Source: Bacteroidota bacterium | Lineage (GTDB): Bacteria > Bacteroidota > Bacteroidia > B-17B0 > Aurantibacillaceae | Assembly (NCBI GenBank): GCA_021156365.1 | Contig: JAJNDK010000002.1 | Span: 558,001 to 622,000 of the forward strand | Direction: 5' to 3' | Length of the DNA stretch: 64,000 bases | Shown: piece after piece, positions 38,436-47,029 of the stretch | Numbering within the stretch: position 1 is the first letter of the stretch | How the letters are laid out: every line of letters starts with the position of its first letter | Made by a program: the position numbers and the translations under genes | Notes under the pieces: model-generated | The model's input: the letters and a program-made list of their open reading frames with translations, nothing else | The model's database searches: none | Told to the model about the DNA's origin: nothing

Positions 38436-38939
38436 ATGTCCGGAATAGTGTCTTTTACATACGCACAAGCAAGCGACCTGGAAAAAATAGTTGCCACCTA
38501 CAATGCAAGTATTCCCGGAAGGCTTGCCACTGCCGACCTGGAGCCTGTCTCCGTAGAAAGCAAGCTCCCCTGGTTCCACGAACACAACGAAAGCACGAGA
38601 CCCCTGTGGCTTGTTCATGCAGGCGATCAATACCTCGGTTGGATCAGCTTCAGTAGTTTTTATGGAAGGCCTGCCTACAGCAAAACGGTTGAGGTGAGCA
38701 TTTACCTCGAAACACATGCACAGGGAAAAGGGATCGGGAAAGAATGCCTGATCTTTGCACAAAAGGAAGCGCGGCAGCGAAACATCCTCACTCTGCTGGG
38801 ATTCATTTTCGGGCACAACACACCAAGCCTGAACCTCTTCTATGCCCAGGGTTTTGAGAAATGGGCAGCTTTGCCCGAAATTGCCGACATGGAAGGAACC
38901 TGGCGCGACCTTATTATTGTTGGAAAGAAAGTAGCCTGA
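38436..38939 (+). CDS. GNAT-family N-acetyltransferase
   Basis: A 167-residue protein of the phosphinothricin/bialaphos acetyltransferase-like branch of GNAT enzymes. FTYAQASDLEKIVATYNASI is the N-terminal substrate helix, VEVSIYLETHAQGKGIGKECL holds the acetyl-CoA loop (Q-x-x-G-x-G) and LFYAQGFEKW the C-terminal strand-helix. The likely substrate is an amine or amino acid, not identifiable. The start codon is 4 bases after an exact TACATTTG -7 element, so the mRNA may be leaderless. It is divergent from tatD. Confidence 0.88.
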   Translation: MSGIVSFTYAQASDLEKIVATYNASIPGRLATADLEPVSVESKLPWFHEHNESTRPLWLVHAGDQYLGWISFSSFYGRPAYSKTVEVSIYLETHAQGKGIGKECLIFAQKEARQRNILTLLGFIFGHNTPSLNLFYAQGFEKWAALPEIADMEGTWRDLIIVGKKVA

Positions 38940-38945
38940 AGTTTA

Positions 38946-38974
38946 TTGCTTAAGTCGTTTAATGGTTAAATTTG
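38946..38974 (+). promoter_or_regulatory. Promoter of the DUF2130-rsmI-corA operon
   Basis: TTG (38946-38948) and TAAATTTG (38967-38974) are 18 bases apart and fit the Bacteroidota -33/-7 pattern, about 65 bases before the DUF2130 start codon. Confidence 0.4.
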
Positions 38975-39038
38975 GAGGAGTTTCTCTGGCGCCGGAAATA
39001 CAACCCGAAACCAGGAACAGGAAACCTGAAATAAGAAC

Positions 39039-40256
39039 ATGTCACAATCCACCATAACATGCCCTAACTGCGGCACCCAGTTTGAGCCTACCGATGCCTT
39101 TAAGGATGAGGTACAAAAAGAGCTGAATGCAAAAGCCAAAGAGTGGCAGGCAAAAAAAGAAGAGGATTTTCGCAAAAAAGAAGAGCTGCTGCTAAAAGAA
39201 AAAGAAGACGCTTTACTTAAACAAAAGCAAAACCTCGAAGAAAACATCCGGAAAACAATTTCATCTGATTTTGAAAACAAAATGAAAATGATGGATGAAG
39301 CAAATAAAGAAAACGAGGTAAAATTAAAAGCCGCCAGGGACAAAGAACTGGAGTTCATGCGAAAGGAAAAAGCTTTTAAGGAAAAAGAAGAGGAAATGGA
39401 AATTGTGCTGCAAAAAAAATTGCAGGAAGAACGGCTTGCTTTGCAGGAGCAGATCCGGAAACAGGAGCAGGAAAAAACCGCGCTGAAAGACAACGAGCAT
39501 CAAATGCAGTTGAATGAGCTCAAAAAACAACTTGAAGACCAGAAAAAACTGGCGGAAGAAATGAAGCGCAAGGCTGAGCAAGGCAGTATGCAGCTTCAGG
39601 GAGAAGTGCTGGAACTGGCACTGGAAGAGCTTCTTCGCGGATCCTTCCCTTTCGATACGATAACAGAAGTCGGAAAAGGCGTTCGCGGAGCCGATGCTAT
39701 CCAAACCGTTCGCAACAAACAGGGACAGGACTGCGGAAAGATCATTTACGAAAGCAAACGCACCAAAGCATTCAGCAACGACTGGATCGAAAAGCTGAAG
39801 GCCGATATGCGCTCGCAGCAAGCAGATGTGGCCGTGCTGGTAACGGAAGTGCTGCCGAAAGACATGGAATCCTTTGGCGAAAAAGACGGGATCTTTATCT
39901 GTCGTTTTTCGGAAGTAAAAGCCTTGTCGCATGTGCTGCGCGACAGCATTATAAAAATGTATGCCGCCACCCGCTCGCAGGAAAACAAGGGCGATAAAAT
40001 GTCTATGCTCTACAATTATCTCACCAGCAACGAATTTTCCGAACAGTGGAGCGCCATTCGTGAAGGCTTTATGAGCATGAAACTATCCATACAAAAAGAA
40101 CGGGATGCCATGGAAAAATTATGGAAATCCCGCGAAAAACAGTTAGAGAAAGTATTGCTGAATGCCGCGCATGTCAAAGGATCGGTAGAGGGCATCGCAG
40201 GACAGGATTCGGTGAACCTGAGCCTCGGTGAAGCAGACGATCTGCTACTGGAATAA
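39039..40256 (+). CDS. DUF2130 protein: zinc-ribbon, coiled coil and nuclease-like domain
   Basis: A 405-residue cytoplasmic protein. Residues 5-15 contain ITCPNCGTQFEP, a CxxC that may begin a zinc ribbon. Residues about 25-185 form a long Glu/Lys-rich coiled coil. The C-terminal part is DUF2130: SFPFDTITEVGKGVRGAD and later CGKIIYESKRTK give an Asp and an E-S-K that fit a PD-(D/E)xK nuclease site. The substrate is unknown. It is first in a probable operon with rsmI 23 bases downstream. Confidence 0.85.
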   Translation: MSQSTITCPNCGTQFEPTDAFKDEVQKELNAKAKEWQAKKEEDFRKKEELLLKEKEDALLKQKQNLEENIRKTISSDFENKMKMMDEANKENEVKLKAARDKELEFMRKEKAFKEKEEEMEIVLQKKLQEERLALQEQIRKQEQEKTALKDNEHQMQLNELKKQLEDQKKLAEEMKRKAEQGSMQLQGEVLELALEELLRGSFPFDTITEVGKGVRGADAIQTVRNKQGQDCGKIIYESKRTKAFSNDWIEKLKADMRSQQADVAVLVTEVLPKDMESFGEKDGIFICRFSEVKALSHVLRDSIIKMYAATRSQENKGDKMSMLYNYLTSNEFSEQWSAIREGFMSMKLSIQKERDAMEKLWKSREKQLEKVLLNAAHVKGSVEGIAGQDSVNLSLGEADDLLLE

Positions 40257-40279
40257 TTTTTTTATCTTGCAGATCATTT

Positions 40280-41002
40280 ATGGCCAAATTAGTTCTTGTT
40301 CCTACTCCTATCGGGAACCTGGAAGACATCACGCTCCGGGCATTACGTCTGTTGAAGGAATGCGATCTGATCCTGGCAGAAGATACCCGCACCACCAGCT
40401 ACCTGCTGAAACATTTTGAGATCAGCAAACCCCTGCGGTCCTATCATCAGCACAACGAACATAAAATACTGGAAGACCTTATTGCCGAGCTGAAGCAGGG
40501 CAAAAAGATCATCCTCGTTTCGGATGCAGGAACACCTGCCGTTTCAGATCCGGGTTTTTTATTGGTGCGCGAATGCCTGCGCAATGGCGTGGAAGTAGAA
40601 ACACTCCCGGGGGCTACAGCTTTTGTGCCTGCCCTGGTCAATTCCGGATTTCCCTGCAATGAATTTGTGTTTATGGGATTCCTTCCGCAAAAAAAAGGAA
40701 GACACACCAAATGGCAGCAATTAAAAAAAGAAGAACGCACATTTATTTTATACGAATCTCCTTTCCGACTTGTAAAATTACTGGAAGAAATAAAAGAGAA
40801 TTTAGGTGCACAGCGCATGGTTTCCGTTTCGCGTGAGCTGTCGAAGATGTTTGAGGAAAACAAGCGTGGACCGGCAGAAGAAGTGCTGGAGCATTTTAAA
40901 AAGAAAACGGTGAAAGGCGAAATTGTGGTGGTGGTAGAAGGAAACCCAGATAACCTGCCGGAGGGCAGACAAAGTACTGAAACCGATGAAGAAGAGGCGT
41001 AA
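40280..41002 (+). CDS. rsmI: 16S rRNA (cytidine(1402)-2'-O)-methyltransferase
   Basis: A 240-residue tetrapyrrole-methylase-fold enzyme that 2'-O-methylates C1402 of 16S rRNA, a ribosome decoding-site modification. Motifs include LVLVPTPIGNLEDITLRAL at the N-terminus, LILAEDTRTTSYLLKHF, VSDAGTPAVSDPGFLLVREC and LPGATAFVPALVNSGFPC. The length and order are standard. Its last 17 bases overlap the corA start in another frame. Confidence 0.95.
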   Translation: MAKLVLVPTPIGNLEDITLRALRLLKECDLILAEDTRTTSYLLKHFEISKPLRSYHQHNEHKILEDLIAELKQGKKIILVSDAGTPAVSDPGFLLVRECLRNGVEVETLPGATAFVPALVNSGFPCNEFVFMGFLPQKKGRHTKWQQLKKEERTFILYESPFRLVKLLEEIKENLGAQRMVSVSRELSKMFEENKRGPAEEVLEHFKKKTVKGEIVVVVEGNPDNLPEGRQSTETDEEEA

Positions 41003-42065
41003 AAAACTTACCGGCAAGGACAACGATGTGAAACACAATGTCGGGGCTTTCCCCGGCGAGCTTCATTATTCGGGCGATGTAACCGGGAATGATATAAAGA
41101 TCACACTGATCCAGTTTAACGAAACGGAATATACCGAAGAAGTTTTTTATGATGTAAAAAGCATGCATGCTGCCGAAAAGCCGGATCTCATCAAATGGAT
41201 CAATGTAGAAGGCATTCATCGCGTTGACCTTATAGAGGAAATGGGCAAGATCTACGGGATCCATCCCCTGACGCAGGAAGATATTGTGCATGTGGATTCG
41301 CGGCCGAAGTTCGAAGAATACTCGCGCTATGTGGTAGCCATCCTGCAAATGCTTTACTTTGAAAGCTCCGTACAATCCGAACATTTGGGTATTGTCCTGT
41401 TCACTGATACGGTTATCTCCTTCCAGGAACCACGTGGAGGCGATGCTTTTGATATTGTTCGTAACCGCCTGCGTGAGTGTAAAGGACGCGTTCGAAAAAT
41501 GGGTCCCGATTATCTCGCTTATGTATTAATAGATGCGGTGGTGGATCATTACTTTTTTGTGATCGAAAAGATCGGCGAAAAGATCGAGCACCTCGATGAT
41601 GAGATACTAACCAATCCCGGTAAAAGCGTAATGGTAGAGATCCACGAATTAAAACGTGAAGTGCTGCTGGCCAGGAAGCTGATCTGGCCCGCCCGCGAGA
41701 TGGTCATGAATATGATGCGCAGTGAAACTGATCTTATCAGCGAAACACATACCATTTACCTGCGTGATGTCCATGATCATATTAATCGCGTAACGGATAC
41801 CATCGAACAATACCGGGAGACGCTGAACAGTATCATGGAGGTGCACCTCTCCAATAATGCCAATAAGATGAACGAGGTCATGAAGGCATTAACGGTGATC
41901 TCTGCGATCTTTATTCCCGTTACTTTTATTGCCGGTGTATATGGTATGAATTTCGAAAACATGCCCGAACTGAAATCCCCATATGGATATTGGATCACTA
42001 TAGGCATAATGCTGACCATTATGATCGGCATGGGATTCTATTTCAAACGAAAAAGGTGGTGGTAG
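40986..42065 (+). CDS. corA: CorA-family magnesium/cobalt transporter
   Basis: A 359-residue pentameric channel protein. The long N-terminal cytoplasmic domain and stalk helix (about 220-300) precede two membrane helices near 297-320 and 335-355. The first ends with the signature VYGMNF, the GMN filter motif of CorA. The C-terminus is the usual basic tail (KRKRWW). It overlaps the rsmI gene by 17 bases, so its translation is probably coupled. Confidence 0.93.
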   Translation: MKKRRKKLTGKDNDVKHNVGAFPGELHYSGDVTGNDIKITLIQFNETEYTEEVFYDVKSMHAAEKPDLIKWINVEGIHRVDLIEEMGKIYGIHPLTQEDIVHVDSRPKFEEYSRYVVAILQMLYFESSVQSEHLGIVLFTDTVISFQEPRGGDAFDIVRNRLRECKGRVRKMGPDYLAYVLIDAVVDHYFFVIEKIGEKIEHLDDEILTNPGKSVMVEIHELKREVLLARKLIWPAREMVMNMMRSETDLISETHTIYLRDVHDHINRVTDTIEQYRETLNSIMEVHLSNNANKMNEVMKALTVISAIFIPVTFIAGVYGMNFENMPELKSPYGYWITIGIMLTIMIGMGFYFKRKRWW

Positions 42066-42103
42066 CTTCGGCAGCCTGACTACCGGGATTCTATAATATT
42101 CCG

Positions 42104-42111
42104 TACCTTTG
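42104..42111 (+). promoter_or_regulatory. -7 element of the DUF3109 gene, close to the start codon
   Basis: TACCTTTG followed by C matches TAnnTTTG exactly, with 5 bases to the ATG at 42117. No -33 element is seen. If used, the transcript is leaderless or nearly so. Confidence 0.4.
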
Positions 42112-42116
42112 CAGCA

Positions 42117-42710
42117 ATGATTGCAATTAAGAATACCATTATTTCCGACGATGTTTTAGATAAGAAATTCGTATGCGACCTGAACGCATGCAAGGGCGAA
42201 TGCTGTGTGTCAGGCGAATCGGGTGCACCGCTTGACGAAGATGAGCTCCCTATGCTGATGGATGTGCTGGACAAAGTGAAACCCTACCTGAATGCAAAAG
42301 GACTGAAAGCGATCAAAAAACACGGACCGTATGTGCTCGACAGCGATGGTGATTATACTACTACACTAATAGGACCGGAAGCCGCCTGCGCTTTTGTGAT
42401 CTACGATGAAAATAAAATTGCTAAATGCGCCATTGAACAAGCCTATTATGATGGTGTGGTGAGCTGGAAAAAACCGATCTCCTGCCATTTGTATCCTATC
42501 CGGATCACGCGCAATAAAACCTTCGATGCGGTAAACTATCATAGCTGGGATGTTTGCAAACCCGCCTGTGAGTGCGGTGCGAAACTTGAAGTACCTGTAT
42601 ACAAATTTCTCCAGGGTCCGCTGATCCGCAAATACGGGGAAGACTGGTTTAAAGAACTTGAATTAGTGGCTGACGAACGCCGGAAAGCGAAAGCAAAAGT
42701 AAAAAAATGA
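42117..42710 (+). CDS. DUF3109 family protein
   Basis: A 197-residue cytoplasmic protein of the DUF3109 family, found in many Bacteroidota. It has a Cys-rich start (FVCDLNACKGECCVSG), a central ACAFVIYDENKIAKCAIEQAYYDG with more Cys, SCHLYPIRI, and CKPACECGAKL near the end. The Cys pattern suggests a metal or iron-sulfur site, as in other CxxxCC proteins. No enzyme activity is known. Its last four bases overlap the rsgA start. Confidence 0.88.
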   Translation: MIAIKNTIISDDVLDKKFVCDLNACKGECCVSGESGAPLDEDELPMLMDVLDKVKPYLNAKGLKAIKKHGPYVLDSDGDYTTTLIGPEAACAFVIYDENKIAKCAIEQAYYDGVVSWKKPISCHLYPIRITRNKTFDAVNYHSWDVCKPACECGAKLEVPVYKFLQGPLIRKYGEDWFKELELVADERRKAKAKVKK

Positions 42711-43645
42711 GAGGATTGGTGACAAAATCCACGGGCAGCTGGTACAGTGTGCGTATGGGAAACGGCGAACACATTGATGCGCGCCTCGCAGGTAAGATGC
42801 GACTCGAAGGCCGGAAATCCACCAACCCGGTAGTGGTGGGCGATTGGGTAGAATTTGTTTTCGAGGATGAAGAAAAAAAAGCGGTGATCCAAACCGTCGC
42901 ACCCCGCAAAAATTACATCATCCGGCGCTCGCTCAATTTATCCAAACAAACGCATATACTCGCATCCAATATCGATCAGGCTGTATTAGTGGCTACACTT
43001 GCTTTTCCAAGAACCAGTACAGGATTTATCGATCGGTTCCTGGTAACCTGTGAAGCGTATACCATCCCTGTTTGCATTGTGTTCAACAAAAAGGATCTTA
43101 TGAACGAAGCCATGCTGGAAGTTCAGCAGGAGATGATGGATGTGTATACAAAGATCGGATACGAGTGTATGCTTGTTTCTGCAACTGACAGTAAAGATCT
43201 CGAATCGATCAAAGAATTACTGAAAGATAAAACGACTTTGATAGCAGGGCACTCAGGCGTAGGGAAGTCCACCCTGATCAACAGCATTCAACCCGACCTT
43301 GATCTGAAAACCGGGAAAATATCCAACGCGCATTCCAAAGGTAAACACACTACTACCTTTACCGAGCTGTTCGAGCTTGATTTCGGAGGATTTGTGATCG
43401 ACAGTCCGGGCATAAAAGAGCTGGGACTGGTGGAAATGAAAAGGGAAGAAGTGGGACATTACTTTCCGGAGATCCGCGAGCACATGAGCGATTGCAAATT
43501 CAACAATTGCACCCACGAGAACGAACCCGCCTGTGCTGTGAAAAAAGCAGTGGAAACTGGTGAAATAGACGAAGAAAGATATTATAACTACCTGAAAATG
43601 CTCCACAGTGATGAGATGAATTGGAACGACTGGGAAGTGGAATAA
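42707..43645 (+). CDS. rsgA: Ribosome small-subunit biogenesis GTPase
   Basis: A 312-residue circularly permuted GTPase that helps mature the 30S subunit. It has an N-terminal OB-fold, then VFNKKDLMNE (G4) before GHSGVGKSTLINSI (G1) and DSPGIKELGL (G3). That permuted order is diagnostic of RsgA. A Cys/His zinc site at the end (CKFNNCTHENEPAC) is present. It overlaps DUF3109 by 4 bases, suggesting translational coupling. Confidence 0.95.
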   Translation: MRGLVTKSTGSWYSVRMGNGEHIDARLAGKMRLEGRKSTNPVVVGDWVEFVFEDEEKKAVIQTVAPRKNYIIRRSLNLSKQTHILASNIDQAVLVATLAFPRTSTGFIDRFLVTCEAYTIPVCIVFNKKDLMNEAMLEVQQEMMDVYTKIGYECMLVSATDSKDLESIKELLKDKTTLIAGHSGVGKSTLINSIQPDLDLKTGKISNAHSKGKHTTTFTELFELDFGGFVIDSPGIKELGLVEMKREEVGHYFPEIREHMSDCKFNNCTHENEPACAVKKAVETGEIDEERYYNYLKMLHSDEMNWNDWEVE

Positions 43646-43714
43646 TTTTAGAGTGTACGGATTTTAGATTTGTAGACTTAAACTCTGAAATTGTAAATTT
43701 CAAAAATTCTACAA

Positions 43715-45685
43715 TTATATTCTGATCCCCACCATCAACACATCATCGATCTGCTCGAGGTTCCCCCGCCACTTTTCAAAATGATCATTGAGTATTGTTT
43801 GTTGTTCGGCCATTGGCTTATCCGAAACGGAAAGCAGCAATTGTTTTACATTCTTCGCTTTGAGCTTTTTACCCGCATTTCCTCCAAACTGGTCAGGGTA
43901 TCCATCGGAGAACATGTACAGGCAATCCCCTTTCTGCAACTGAAATATATTCAGGCTGAAAGGATCCTGGTCTCTCGGTGATTTTCCTACTGGCATTTTA
44001 TCTCCTGTCAAATGAATGATCTCCCCGTTCCGGATGATACTGATCGAATTGTTGGCCGCTGCATACTGCAATGTATTTGAATGGAAATCAAATCTGCATA
44101 ATACACAATCCATTCCGTCATTCATTTGGTTGTTGTGGTTGTCTTTATCGGTAAACACTTTAATGATCTCTCCCCGCAAATGATCAAGGATCTCGTTCGG
44201 TCGTTCAATATTCCGTTCGAGCATGATCTCGTTCAGGAAACTGATCCCCAGTAAGCTCATGAACGCACCCGGAACACCATGGCCGGTGCAATCCGCCACC
44301 TGGAAGTAAAAGCTGTTGTCCTGCCGGATCGCCCAGTAAAAATCACCGCTTACTATATCCTTCGGTTTGTTCAGTATGAAAAATTCAGGAATGTTTTCCC
44401 GGATATAATTTTGAGAAGTGAGCAGGACATTCTGTATCCGTTGTGCATATTGAATACTGTCAGTTATACTTTTGTTCTTGTCCTGTAGTTCGTTCTTTTG
44501 TGCAGATACTTCTTTGTGCAGGATCTGCAGCTCAGCGTTTGCTTTCCGTTTTTTAATAAAAGCAAAAACAGCAAAGCCCAGTGCACATAGTATCAATGCT
44601 CCGCCGATAACAGCATAGGTCAGCAGCCGGTTGCTTGCCTCCTTTTCTGAATGCAGTTTTTCTATCTCTGCTTGTTTTTTCTCGGTCTGGTATTTTTTTT
44701 CCAGTTCTCTTGCTGCATTGTTGCGGTCTTTATTGTTGATCGAGTCATTGAGACGTGTATACTCCAGATGGTATTCCAGCGCCTTCTGAAACTGTTTCCG
44801 CCCCATCGATAATTTGTACAGGTTATAATTTGCGTCGGTTTCCACCCTCAACAGCTTGTCCTGTTTTGCATATGCAAGCGACTTCCTGGCAAGTTTTTCG
44901 GCCTCATCGTATTTTCCCTGTTCGATATAGATATTGGCAAGCTCGTTGGAATAGCTGGCTTCATAATATTCCGAACGCATTTCCCGAACAATAGCAAGCG
45001 CTATGAGTAATTCCTGCTCAGCTTCTTTCAGTTTGTTCTGCCTGCGAAGACAGGTAGCCATACTGGAATGAAGATTAGCGAGTATCCCCTTATTTTTGAT
45101 CGGGTATTTCAACGCTTCGTTGAAAAAGTACATGGCAGAATCCAGGTCTCCGTCTTCAGAATATAAGATCCCTATATTGAGATACGAACCGGCAAAACGT
45201 TTCGTGTCTTTTCTTTCCCGGAATATCCGGAAGCTTTCGAACATATAATGTTTAGCGTTGGCATAATCACCGATCGACTCATAGGTGTTCCCCATGTTTG
45301 CATACACCACTGCCATCATCTGCCCATCGTTCGTTTCCTCTGCATATTTCCGGGAAGTTGTATAACATTCTACCGCTTTCTGGAAATTTCCTTCATCATG
45401 ATATATGGTTCCCATCGTATTGTATACGTTGGCCTTTGAAGGAAGGTGGTTTGTTTTTTCAGCAATTTCAAGCGCTTTCAAGGCAATGCGCATACCACTA
45501 TCCAAATCGATGTAGCTGTACTCAAAGGCAAGGGAGTTCAGGTTCCTGCATTTCATTGTGTCATCATCACTCATGGCAGGAATGATCCTGCGCAGGCTGT
45601 CTATTAATTTATAGTCCTGCGCAATGCCTGAAAACAGTGTGAAAAGTAAACAGAAAAGAATATAATACCTCTTACTAGTGCCCAT
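43715..45685 (-). CDS. TPR sensor protein with SpoIIE/PP2C phosphatase (second copy)
   Basis: About 656 residues from the ATG at 45685; an in-frame ATG at 45706 exists but the inner one begins the best signal peptide (GTSKRYYILFCLLFTLFSG). TPRs extend to about residue 300, with a membrane helix near 370-390, a coiled coil, a SIQYAQRIQ linker and a SpoIIE phosphatase with IVSGDFYWA, DCTGHGVPGAFMS, FSDGYPDQFGG and DDVLMVG. The domain layout matches the gene at 5474-7840. The likely role is stress or sigma-control signalling; no partner is adjacent. Confidence 0.85.
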   Translation of the reverse strand: MGTSKRYYILFCLLFTLFSGIAQDYKLIDSLRRIIPAMSDDDTMKCRNLNSLAFEYSYIDLDSGMRIALKALEIAEKTNHLPSKANVYNTMGTIYHDEGNFQKAVECYTTSRKYAEETNDGQMMAVVYANMGNTYESIGDYANAKHYMFESFRIFRERKDTKRFAGSYLNIGILYSEDGDLDSAMYFFNEALKYPIKNKGILANLHSSMATCLRRQNKLKEAEQELLIALAIVREMRSEYYEASYSNELANIYIEQGKYDEAEKLARKSLAYAKQDKLLRVETDANYNLYKLSMGRKQFQKALEYHLEYTRLNDSINNKDRNNAARELEKKYQTEKKQAEIEKLHSEKEASNRLLTYAVIGGALILCALGFAVFAFIKKRKANAELQILHKEVSAQKNELQDKNKSITDSIQYAQRIQNVLLTSQNYIRENIPEFFILNKPKDIVSGDFYWAIRQDNSFYFQVADCTGHGVPGAFMSLLGISFLNEIMLERNIERPNEILDHLRGEIIKVFTDKDNHNNQMNDGMDCVLCRFDFHSNTLQYAAANNSISIIRNGEIIHLTGDKMPVGKSPRDQDPFSLNIFQLQKGDCLYMFSDGYPDQFGGNAGKKLKAKNVKQLLLSVSDKPMAEQQTILNDHFEKWRGNLEQIDDVLMVGIRI

Positions 45686-45740
45686 AGGTATTCTAAAGGT
45701 ATACATTTATTCAAATAATCAAAAAAGTAAAGCCTACGAC

Positions 45741-47027
45741 TTAGTTGCCGAATTGCAGGAGATCTTTGCCTATGTCTTTCCGGTAGTATCTGCCGGTGTA
45801 GTTAATTTTTTCCGCATTACTGAAGCTCTTTTCAACCGCCTCCTGTATGGAGTTTCCATAAGAGGTCACCGCCATCAGCCTGCCTCCGTTGGTGAGTACT
45901 TTTTCGCCCTCTTGTTTGGTGCCTGCATGGAACACGATGCTGCCCTCCACTTTATCCAGCCCGCTTACTTCATGGCCTTTTTCGTATTCTTCCGGGTAAC
46001 CACCCGCTACCATCATCACAGTGGTTGCAATGCGCGGATCCAATTCGAAATTCGTTTTCCCCAGTTCCTGTTTTCCCACTGCTTCCAGCAATTCAAGCAG
46101 GTCCGATTTTATACGCGGTACTACCACTTCTGTTTCCGGATCACCCATACGGCAGTTGTATTCGATCACATACGGATCGCCTCCACAATTCATCAGGCCG
46201 ACAAAAATAAAACCCCTGTAATCAATACCTTCTTTTATCAGGCCATCCACAGTAGGTTTTACCACCCGTTCTTCCACTTTTTTAAGGAACTCTGCATCCG
46301 CAAAAGGCACAGGGCTTACAGCGCCCATACCACCTGTGTTCAGTCCGGTATCTCCTTCACCGATCCGTTTATAATCTTTCGCCGCAGGTAATAATTTATA
46401 GGATTTTCCGTCGGTGAGCACAAACACACTCAGCTCGATGCCATGTAAAAATTCTTCGATCACCACTTTTGCGCTGGCCGTTCCGAATTTCGCATCACTG
46501 ATCATTGCTTTCAGTTCCGCCTTTGCTTCGTTGATGTCATCCAGGATCAGTACTCCCTTTCCGGCAGCCAGTCCATCGGCTTTCAGAACAAAAGGCGCTT
46601 TTAATGTTTCCAGGAATGTATAGCCATCCTGCAGGTTGGAAGCATCGAAGCTCGCATACCTTGCAGTAGGCACCTTGTATTTCATCATGAACTGTTTCGA
46701 AAAATCTTTACTGCCCTCCAGCTGTGCACCATCCCTGCGCGGACCTATCACCGGAATATCACGCAGCACTTCGTCTGCCAGGAAATAATCGTGGATCCCT
46801 TTTACAAGGGGATCTTCAGGCCCTACCAATACAAGATCAATCCCTTTTTCCCAAACCAGGTTCTTTACTGCCTCAAAGTCCATTGCGCTGATGTTTACAT
46901 TTGTTCCGCAATGCGCAGTGCCTGCATTTCCCGGAGCGATGTAAAGGTTCTCCAGTTTTTTGCTTTGTGCTATCTTCCATGCGAAAGCATGTTCTCTCCC
47001 TCCCGATCCTAAGATTAAAACGTTCAT
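45741..47027 (-). CDS. purD: Phosphoribosylamine-glycine ligase
   Basis: A 428-residue ATP-grasp enzyme of purine biosynthesis that joins phosphoribosylamine and glycine. MNVLILGSGGREHAFAWK, LYIAPGNAGT, APFVLKADGLAAGKGVLI (ATP-binding), FLHGIELSVFVLTDG, and GGMGAVSPVPF with VIEYNCRMGDPETE are all family signatures in order. Its start is 2 bases after the end of the upstream amidohydrolase-like gene, so both are one transcript. Confidence 0.95.
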   Translation of the reverse strand: MNVLILGSGGREHAFAWKIAQSKKLENLYIAPGNAGTAHCGTNVNISAMDFEAVKNLVWEKGIDLVLVGPEDPLVKGIHDYFLADEVLRDIPVIGPRRDGAQLEGSKDFSKQFMMKYKVPTARYASFDASNLQDGYTFLETLKAPFVLKADGLAAGKGVLILDDINEAKAELKAMISDAKFGTASAKVVIEEFLHGIELSVFVLTDGKSYKLLPAAKDYKRIGEGDTGLNTGGMGAVSPVPFADAEFLKKVEERVVKPTVDGLIKEGIDYRGFIFVGLMNCGGDPYVIEYNCRMGDPETEVVVPRIKSDLLELLEAVGKQELGKTNFELDPRIATTVMMVAGGYPEEYEKGHEVSGLDKVEGSIVFHAGTKQEGEKVLTNGGRLMAVTSYGNSIQEAVEKSFSNAEKINYTGRYYRKDIGKDLLQFGN

Positions 47028-47029
47028 GA

